The notes under the pieces: model-generated
The model's input: only the letters and a program-made list of their open reading frames with translations
What the model was told of the DNA's origin: nothing
Database searches by the model: none
Assembly: GCA_001801495.1 (NCBI GenBank)
Contig: MGXW01000024.1
Location: 1 to 11,385, forward strand
Length of the DNA stretch: 11,385 nt
Origin: Gammaproteobacteria bacterium RIFCSPHIGHO2_12_FULL_37_34
GTDB lineage: Bacteria; Pseudomonadota; Gammaproteobacteria; DSM-16500
Reading direction: 5' to 3'
Position numbers and translations under genes: made by a program
Shown: piece by piece, positions 8,085 to 11,385 of the stretch
Numbering within the stretch: position 1 is the first letter of the stretch
How the letters are laid out: each line of letters opens with the position of its first letter

Positions 8085-8693
8085 ATGGTTAACTTAATTT
8101 TTTGTAAGCGACTAGCCATCAGTGGAGTCGTTATGTTTTTTTTTAGCATATCAACATTTGCAAGTATGTCTATTCCTTATGGCTGGTATGTGGAAGGCAA
8201 TCTTGGTTCCACTCGCCAAATTCAAGATAATTATCCGGTCGATTCTAATTCTTCCTCTTCTGGTTTAGGCGGTAGTATTGCTGCTGGTTATAAATTTATG
8301 CCTTATTTTGGTATGGAGTTGGGGTATACACGTTATGCTAATACGACAATTGATGATCAAAACAGTACAAAAGCAGGGTCCAATAGGCAGTATTCTTATG
8401 GCCTAGCAGGCAAGGGCATCATTCCTGTTGGGACAAGTGGCTTTGAATTATTTGGAAAATTTGGTGTGCAACGCATTTATTCATCAATTTCTATTACAAA
8501 TGCTACAGTAGCAAGCAATATCGGATTAAATTCTGGCCAGCATAGTGCAACAGGATATTATTTAGGTGCTGGAGGTGAATATTATTTCTCGCCGGAATTT
8601 GCTGTTGTTGGCCAATGGGCGCGTGCAAACGGTAATAAGGCAGCTGGCACGATGGATTTATACTCTGTGGGGGCGTCGTATCTTTTTGGTTAA
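8085..8693 (+). CDS. Small outer-membrane beta-barrel protein
   Basis: This 202-residue protein has a Sec signal peptide: basic Lys8-Arg9, a hydrophobic core at 10-23, and likely cleavage after Thr-Phe-Ala26. The mature part begins with an aromatic strand (YGWYVEGNLGSTR) and alternates Gly/aromatic strands such as GLGGSIAAGYKFMPYFGMELGYTRY, YSYGLAGKG, FELFGKFGVQRIYSS, GYYLGAGGEYYF and LYSVGASYLFG. This is the pattern of eight-stranded OmpA/Opa-like barrels. The chain ends Leu-Phe-Gly, so the usual terminal aromatic is penultimate. GGAG at 8076-8079 supports the start. It lies 31 bp after glyS and could share its transcript, although no functional link is evident. No specific ligand or role can be read. 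Confidence 0.82.
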   Translation: MVNLIFCKRLAISGVVMFFFSISTFASMSIPYGWYVEGNLGSTRQIQDNYPVDSNSSSSGLGGSIAAGYKFMPYFGMELGYTRYANTTIDDQNSTKAGSNRQYSYGLAGKGIIPVGTSGFELFGKFGVQRIYSSISITNATVASNIGLNSGQHSATGYYLGAGGEYYFSPEFAVVGQWARANGNKAAGTMDLYSVGASYLFG

Positions 8694-8708
8694 GAACTGG
8701 TTCTTTTT
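8692..8708 (+). terminator. Possible weak terminator after the barrel protein
   Basis: AAGAA-CTGG-TTCTT followed by TTT overlaps the stop codon of the barrel gene and lies in the 13-bp gap before the convergent antitoxin gene. The stem is only five to six AT-rich pairs, so it may not terminate efficiently. Confidence 0.3.
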
Positions 8709-8925
8709 AAATCCCTATAAAAATTTTAACGTTCCCTTTCTCGTAGTCCGCAAGCCCTAGCAAAATATCTTTAATTTGAGAATAAGTGAGATCGGGATTG
8801 TCTTCTGCGATATGCTCTATTCTGGCCCAATGTTCAATTTGTTTAGGGATAGAACGATGCAAGATTTTAGATTGTGTGCGAGCTTCATCAACTAAGTTTT
8901 TGTCTAAATTAATCACTACCCCCAT
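8707..8925 (-). CDS. Orphan ParD-like antitoxin
   Basis: This 72-residue protein resembles the ParD-like antitoxin family: a short beta strand (GVVINLDKNLVDEAR), then HRSIPKQIEHWARIEHIAEDNPDLTYSQIKDIL at about 23-55, the part with the family's most recognisable SxPKQIExWARIGxIAEENPDL pattern. The N-terminal strand and following helices suggest a ribbon-helix-helix DNA-binding dimer. GGAG 7 nt before the ATG at 8925 supports the start. No toxin gene adjoins it: the next gene downstream is convergent and encodes a beta-barrel. Before the insertion at 8985-9296 it lay 35 bp downstream of the esterase gene and may have been co-transcribed with it. Its first 31 bases lie in the 90-bp repeat. The family is fairly confident; the function without a partner is unknown. 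Confidence 0.75.
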   Translation of the reverse strand: MGVVINLDKNLVDEARTQSKILHRSIPKQIEHWARIEHIAEDNPDLTYSQIKDILLGLADYEKGNVKIFIGI

Positions 8926-8984
8926 AGTAGGTCTCCTCGAGTGCGGTAATTTGTATTATTTTATTGTATTTTACAATGTATTTT
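8895..8984. repeat. 90-bp direct repeat, copy 1 (long target-site duplication)
   Basis: It is identical over 90 bp to 9297-9386. This copy holds the first 31 bases of the intact antitoxin gene, its ribosome binding site and 35-bp upstream spacer, and a relic of the last seven esterase codons plus stop (8961-8984). Identity ends exactly where the terminal inverted repeat of the insert begins at 8985. Confidence 0.95.
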
Positions 8985-9066
8985 CCTGATTTCAGCGTAT
9001 TTCAGTGGTTATTTAACTTTAAATTCATTTTATCAAGTAGTTGGATTAAATTATGTAGTGCGGTCC

Positions 9067-9107
9067 GTTCACCCTGAGGAGCGCGAAGCGCGTCTCGAAG
9101 GGTGAAC
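9067..9107 (+). repeat. REP-like hairpin A
   Basis: This 41-bp imperfect palindrome has perfect 9-bp arms GTTCACCCT and AGGGTGAAC, an asymmetric box (GAGG on the left, TCTCGA on the right, which leaves a two-base bulge), and an apical GCGC-GAA-GCGC stem-loop at 9081-9091. It is preceded by TCC, so its left end reads TCCGTTCACCCTGAGGAG, shared in form with hairpins B and C. No T-run follows, so it is not an ordinary terminator. Confidence 0.9.
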
Positions 9108-9131
9108 AGATATTTTCGAGAAGGATGAATA

Positions 9132-9209
9132 ATGTTTTGGGTTTATATTCTCAAATGTTCGGATGGAAGTTATTACACTGGACATACAGATGATTTAGAA
9201 AAGAAGTAA
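9132..9209 (+). pseudogene. GIY-YIG nuclease gene, 5' fragment
   Basis: An AAGGA site at 9121-9125 precedes an ATG and 25 codons starting MFWVYILKCSDGSYYTG and continuing HTDDLEKK before TAA. VYIL and YYTG are the two halves of the GIY-YIG motif, and DLEK is the usual following segment in small GIY-YIG proteins of about 80-100 residues. The fragment stops just before the helix that carries the catalytic Arg and His and lacks the later Glu, so no nuclease activity is possible. It sits exactly between hairpins A and B. The usual body of the gene is missing, which looks like an internal deletion of a once complete hairpin-ORF-hairpin unit. The peptide might still be translated. Confidence 0.75.
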
Positions 9210-9220
9210 TCATTTTCTCT

Positions 9221-9261
9221 GTTTGCCCTTCGAGACGCGCTTCGCGCTCCTCAGGGCAAAC
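9221..9261 (-). repeat. REP-like hairpin B (inverted relative to A)
   Basis: Its reverse complement matches hairpin A at 37 of 41 positions. The central 23 bp are identical, and the four differences are two in each arm that keep pairing: GTTTGCCCT/AGGGCAAAC here, GTTCACCCT/AGGGTGAAC in A. It follows the stop of the GIY-YIG fragment by 11 bp. Confidence 0.9.
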
Positions 9262-9291
9262 GGGTTTATCTTTGTAGTGTGGGCGCTGAAG

Positions 9292-9327
9292 TCAGGAGTT
9301 TTTGTCTAAATTAATCACTACCCCCAT
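9292..9327 (-). pseudogene. Duplicated 5' end of the ParD-like antitoxin gene
   Basis: The second copy of the 90-bp repeat brings the antitoxin ribosome binding site, ATG and first ten codons 35 bp behind the esterase stop. The reading frame then enters the insert, giving MGVVINLDKNS and a stop at 9292-9294. It is an 11-codon relic with intact translation signals, and it shows where the antitoxin gene began before the insertion. Confidence 0.85.
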
Positions 9328-9386
9328 AGTAGGTCTCCTCGAGTGCGGTAATTTGTATTATTTTATTGTATTTTACAATGTATTTT
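9297..9386. repeat. 90-bp direct repeat, copy 2
   Basis: It is identical to 8895-8984. This copy contains the true 3' end of the esterase gene (9363-9386), the 35-bp spacer, and the first 31 bases of the antitoxin gene, cut off by the right end of the insert. The first base outside the match differs on both sides (8894/9296 and 8985/9387). Confidence 0.95.
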
Positions 9387-10040
9387 TATCCATTGCCCAA
9401 TATCTTTTATTTCCTCCCCGCAAACGGAATGTGCCATGGGATAGGTATGAAAGGACACAGGATAACCTGCTTGTTGCAATAAAGTTTCGGCAGTTTTTCC
9501 AGCAAGATAAGGCACAATAGGATCGTGCGTGCCGTGAGCAATAAAAATAGGAATTTTCCGATTAGCACTACTTGCTTGATCGACTGTATTGGTTAATGGC
9601 AAATAACCAGATAGTGCAATAATGCCACCGAGTGCTTGTGAATAACAAATGCCTGTGGTGAGTGCAATCGCAGCGCCTTGAGAAAATCCGGCTAATATAA
9701 TGTGAGTAGATGAAATTCCACGAGCAATTTCTGCTTCAATTAATTCTGTGATAGATAAAACAGATTGAGCAATACCAGTTTCATCTACTCGGTGATTATT
9801 GTTTAGTGAATAAATATCATACCATGCGCGCATTTTGTAACCATTGTTAAGCGTAATAGGCATAATGGGAGCATGTGGAAAAATAAAACGAATGGTATGA
9901 TGCGATGGCAAATGAAGTTCAGGAACAATAGGCACAAAATCATTACCATCTGCGCCAAGTCCATGCAACCAAATAATGGTATGCTGCGCAGGAACAGCAG
10001 GTTCAATTTCAATAAAATGTAACGCAGTGTGGTTTGTCAT
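9363..10040 (-). CDS. Serine carboxylesterase (phospholipase/carboxylesterase family)
   Basis: This 225-residue alpha/beta hydrolase is similar to small bacterial carboxylesterases and acyl-protein thioesterase-like enzymes, and probably cleaves short-chain esters in the cytoplasm. The catalytic triad is visible: nucleophile Ser120 in GFSQG (118-122), Asp173 in HGTHDPIVPY, and His204 in PMAHSVC. The oxyanion region is WLHGLGADGNDF at 24-35, and FPHAPIMPIT with the MRAWYDI segment at 70-76 is typical of the family. There is no signal peptide. The start at 10040 has no strong Shine-Dalgarno sequence. The last seven codons lie in the 90-bp repeat but the C-terminus appears intact. Its former downstream neighbour, the ParD-like antitoxin gene, has been moved 402 bp away by the insertion. 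Confidence 0.92.
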   Translation of the reverse strand: MTNHTALHFIEIEPAVPAQHTIIWLHGLGADGNDFVPIVPELHLPSHHTIRFIFPHAPIMPITLNNGYKMRAWYDIYSLNNNHRVDETGIAQSVLSITELIEAEIARGISSTHIILAGFSQGAAIALTTGICYSQALGGIIALSGYLPLTNTVDQASSANRKIPIFIAHGTHDPIVPYLAGKTAETLLQQAGYPVSFHTYPMAHSVCGEEIKDIGQWIKIHCKIQ

Positions 10041-10113
10041 AGTCAGTTATGATTCTGCTTGATTAGTTCGCTAGAAAAATAACATAATAAACGACGTATT
10101 TATATATTTTGTC

Positions 10114-10265
10114 CTCAGTACACGACAAAGTTTCCGTTTGCCCTGAGGAGATCGATTTTGTTTCCGATCGTGCTTCGAGACGTCGCGCTGCGCGCGACCC
10201 TCAGCACGATCGGAAACAAAATCGATCGTCTCGAAGGGTCAATGGAAATTTTGTCGTGTACTGAG
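10114..10265. repeat. 152-bp composite near-palindrome of two nested REP-like hairpins (C)
   Basis: The outer arms (10114-10135 and 10244-10265) pair over 22 bp with one mismatch, G against T. Inside them is the left half of a hairpin of the A type (CCGTTTGCCCTGAGGAG, 10134-10150) and its right half (CGTCTCGAAGGG, 10227-10238). The apex between them is replaced by a second complete hairpin at 10151-10226. It fills most of the 267-bp gap between the divergent esterase and prepilin genes. The rest of that gap (10041-10113, 10266-10307) shows no other clear element beyond the prepilin ribosome binding site. Confidence 0.9.
10151..10226 (-). repeat. Inner hairpin of composite C
   Basis: Perfect 24-bp arms (10151-10174 and 10203-10226) enclose the asymmetric box TCGAGAC/CCTC, and a 7-bp apical stem GTCGCGC/GCGCGAC closes a TGC triloop (GCA on the minus strand). 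The box is in the orientation of hairpin B, opposite to the outer hairpin. The arms share GTTTCCG with the outer flank (10130-10136) but are otherwise different. Confidence 0.9.
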
Positions 10266-10307
10266 TATTTTGTCAGGGTATCTATCAACAAAAAGGAAGG
10301 GAAGATT

Positions 10308-10745
10308 ATGATACGACGATTTGGATCCATGATAGGTGTAACGTTGCTTGAAATATTATTGGTGTTAGGCATTGCGGCAGTCATTATTGTGATGTCCTTA
10401 CGTTATTATTCTGCAGCATCTGCAACCTCGCAAGTGAATACTTATCTTCAGCAGATACAAGCTATCGCAGCAGCAATAGAAAGCGTTACCATGACAGCGG
10501 GTTCTGCGAGTACAACGACGGTACAGCAATTTTTAGGAGGATCCACAGGTGTATGGGCCTTGCCATGGGGAGGAACGATGCAGTTGGGGGCACTTGCCAG
10601 CGGTACCTATAAGATAACAAATGTTAAACCCTCTGCAGGGATTTGTAGCGCACTTACACAAAGATTAAAACTCATCACCTCTTTTTCTGTGAACAGTTCT
10701 TGTACTACTGTTACTTATATTCCAGGCGGGTCGGCATCAAATTGA
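10308..10745 (+). CDS. Type IV prepilin-like protein
   Basis: This 145-residue protein has a class III signal sequence: the basic leader MIRRFGSMIG, predicted prepilin peptidase cleavage after Gly10, Val as mature residue +1, Glu at +5 (Glu15), and the hydrophobic helix LLEILLVLGIAAVIIVMSL. The globular part contains ALPWGG at 84-89 and two cysteines, Cys113 and Cys132, that could form the C-terminal disulfide loop; PWGG and this size recall PilS-type pilins. It should be inserted in the inner membrane and assembled into a pilus or pseudopilus. AAGGAAGG at 10293-10300 fixes the start at 10308; the frame is open further upstream through the hairpin, but that part is not coding. No other pilus genes are in the window. 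The gene begins 42 bp after the composite hairpin and ends 7 bp before the cytochrome gene. Confidence 0.85.
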   Translation: MIRRFGSMIGVTLLEILLVLGIAAVIIVMSLRYYSAASATSQVNTYLQQIQAIAAAIESVTMTAGSASTTTVQQFLGGSTGVWALPWGGTMQLGALASGTYKITNVKPSAGICSALTQRLKLITSFSVNSSCTTVTYIPGGSASN

Positions 10746-10752
10746 AGCCTGT

Positions 10753-11286
10753 ATGAATATAAAAAACACCGCAACTACCTATGGCAGCGTTGCTAAATTT
10801 TTTCATTGGCTCATTTTTGTGTTGCTGCTCTGTATGTTGGTGTTTGGTTATTTTCTGGATGATATACCAAAAGCTTATAAGGGTGTGGCCTATAACATTC
10901 ATAAGCTAACAGGGCTTACTATTTTTGTGTTAATGATTTTGCGTGCGTTTTGGGCGTGGATCAATCCCAAACCTAAGCTGCCTGCCACCGACCCTTCCTG
11001 GCAGCGCTTGGGTGCGCGCATTGTTCATCTGCTATTGTACGTGGTTGTGATTGCCATGCCGCTTGCTGGTTGGATTGGTTCCTCAGCTGCTGGTAAACCA
11101 CCGCGTATGGGCGATGTTCAACTGCAATTACCTATCACTCAAAGCAAAGCGCTGACTGAAGTAGCATTTGATATGCATTATATGCTAGCTATTACGATTA
11201 TTGTGTTAGTTAGTTTGCATGCTCTTGCTGCGTTTTATCATTATTTTATTGAGAAAGATAACATCTTACAGCGCATGCTGCCTTAG
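10753..11286 (+). CDS. Cytochrome b561 (CybB family)
   Basis: This 177-residue inner-membrane di-heme cytochrome has four predicted transmembrane helices (about 15-34, 46-70, 88-110 and 138-163). His18, His50, His142 and His156 are placed like the heme ligands of E. coli CybB, each about five residues further along, and HWL, IHKLTG and the ending HHYFxxKDNxLxRMxP-like segment are typical. Members shuttle electrons between ubiquinol and other acceptors; CybB is a superoxide:quinone oxidoreductase, but the partner here is unknown. The Shine-Dalgarno sequence is weak and the gene follows the prepilin stop by 7 bp, so translation may be coupled. It ends 2 bp before a convergent gene. No truncation is seen. 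Confidence 0.92.
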   Translation: MNIKNTATTYGSVAKFFHWLIFVLLLCMLVFGYFLDDIPKAYKGVAYNIHKLTGLTIFVLMILRAFWAWINPKPKLPATDPSWQRLGARIVHLLLYVVVIAMPLAGWIGSSAAGKPPRMGDVQLQLPITQSKALTEVAFDMHYMLAITIIVLVSLHALAAFYHYFIEKDNILQRMLP

Positions 11287-11288
11287 AG

Positions 11289-11385
11289 CTATTTTTTTAA
11301 ATCGCGGTAAAAGTTTTCATGCACGCCTAATGCCAATAGCAATCGTTTTTGAGCATTCCATTCATAAGCTAATAACATCTCTTGA
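11289..11385 (-). CDS. C-terminal end of a small protein, possibly a RelE/ParE-type toxin (partial)
   Basis: A reading frame enters from the right edge and gives 31 C-terminal residues ending EWNAQKRLLLALGVHENFY and RDLKK before TAG at 11289-11291. An ENFYRDLK ending after a hydrophobic strand is, as far as I recall, found in some RelE/ParE-type toxins, but 31 residues are too few for a firm call. It is convergent with the cytochrome gene, with stop codons 2 bp apart. The start lies outside the window. Confidence 0.45.
   Translation of the reverse strand, partial: QEMLLAYEWNAQKRLLLALGVHENFYRDLKK

Larger units (their letters stand above)
8985..9296. mobile_element. 312-bp MITE-like insertion with terminal inverted repeats
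   Basis: The left end reads CCTGATTTCAGCG and the reverse complement of the right end reads CCTGACTTCAGCG, so the ends form 13-bp terminal inverted repeats with one mismatch. They lie exactly against the 90-bp direct repeats on both sides. The repeat spans the esterase-antitoxin junction, so the ancestral sequence must have been contiguous there and the 312 bp arrived later. There is no transposase; the content is a GIY-YIG gene start between two hairpins (9067-9261) plus 82 bp on the left and 35 bp on the right with no recognisable gene. It would need a transposase in trans. Known insertion sequences that make long, variable duplications include IS1634 and IS1549; membership of that group is only a guess. 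This element accounts for most of the gene-free stretch 8926-9362. Confidence 0.8.

Noticed and set aside
8961..8977. ATTGTA-TTT-TACAAT inverted repeat upstream of the antitoxin as an operator
   Set aside because: It lies over the relic of the esterase 3' codons and is a short AT-rich dyad; no promoter with both boxes could be placed around it convincingly.
9067..9107. Hairpins A and B as rho-independent terminators or parts of a CRISPR array
   Set aside because: No T-run follows either stem, the two copies are inverted rather than direct, and the spacing and cargo do not fit a repeat-spacer array.
9302..9520. Plus-strand open frame of 72 codons across copy 2 of the repeat
   Set aside because: It is antisense to the esterase end and the repeat, has no ribosome binding site and no recognisable pattern; a similar frame at 8786-8989 exists only because the sequence is duplicated.
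10158..10307. N-terminal extension of the prepilin-like protein
   Set aside because: The open frame runs through the palindrome, lacks a ribosome binding site, and would put 50 residues before a normal prepilin leader; AAGGAAGG fixes the start at 10308.

Overview
The window looks like part of the chromosome of an AT-rich gammaproteobacterium. Thymidine kinase, EF-P, EpmA, oligopeptidase A and the two-subunit glycyl-tRNA synthetase all match the Escherichia coli type along most of their length. The short intergenic regions, several toxin-antitoxin remnants and low G+C would fit the Legionellales/Coxiella side of the class, but that placement is inference from general likeness, not from a search.

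Layout. 16-688 (minus): a type II toxin-antitoxin pair, toxin first, behind a promoter with a perfect 20-bp palindrome between its -35 and -10 boxes. 759-2890 (minus): efp, epmA and tdk, read in that order from a good sigma70-like promoter; efp and epmA overlap by 23 bp, and EpmA is the enzyme that modifies EF-P. 2961-5012 (minus): prlC. 5064-8053 (plus, divergent from prlC): glyQ and glyS, overlapping by ATGA, followed at 8085-8693 by a small outer-membrane beta-barrel protein. 8707-8925 (minus): an orphan ParD-like antitoxin. 9363-10040 (minus): a serine carboxylesterase. 10308-11286 (plus): a type IV prepilin-like protein and a cytochrome b561, 7 bp apart. 11289 to the end (minus): the C-terminus of a further small protein.

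The most unusual part is 8895-10265. A 312-bp insert (8985-9296) has 13-bp terminal inverted repeats (one mismatch) lying exactly at its ends, and it sits between two identical 90-bp direct repeats. The 90-bp repeat spans the former junction between the esterase gene and the antitoxin gene, so it reads as a very long target-site duplication that left both genes intact. Inside the insert are two inverted 41-bp REP-like hairpins flanking a ribosome-binding site and the first 25 codons of a GIY-YIG nuclease gene. All four differences between these hairpins are compensatory, so pairing is kept. About 0.85 kb downstream, between the divergent esterase and prepilin genes, the same hairpin box occurs twice more, one copy nested in the apex of the other in opposite orientation, giving a 152-bp near-palindrome. 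I read this as a family of hairpin elements linked to GIY-YIG nuclease genes, one copy of which has been carried by, or has inserted into, a MITE-like element. No transposase is present in the window.
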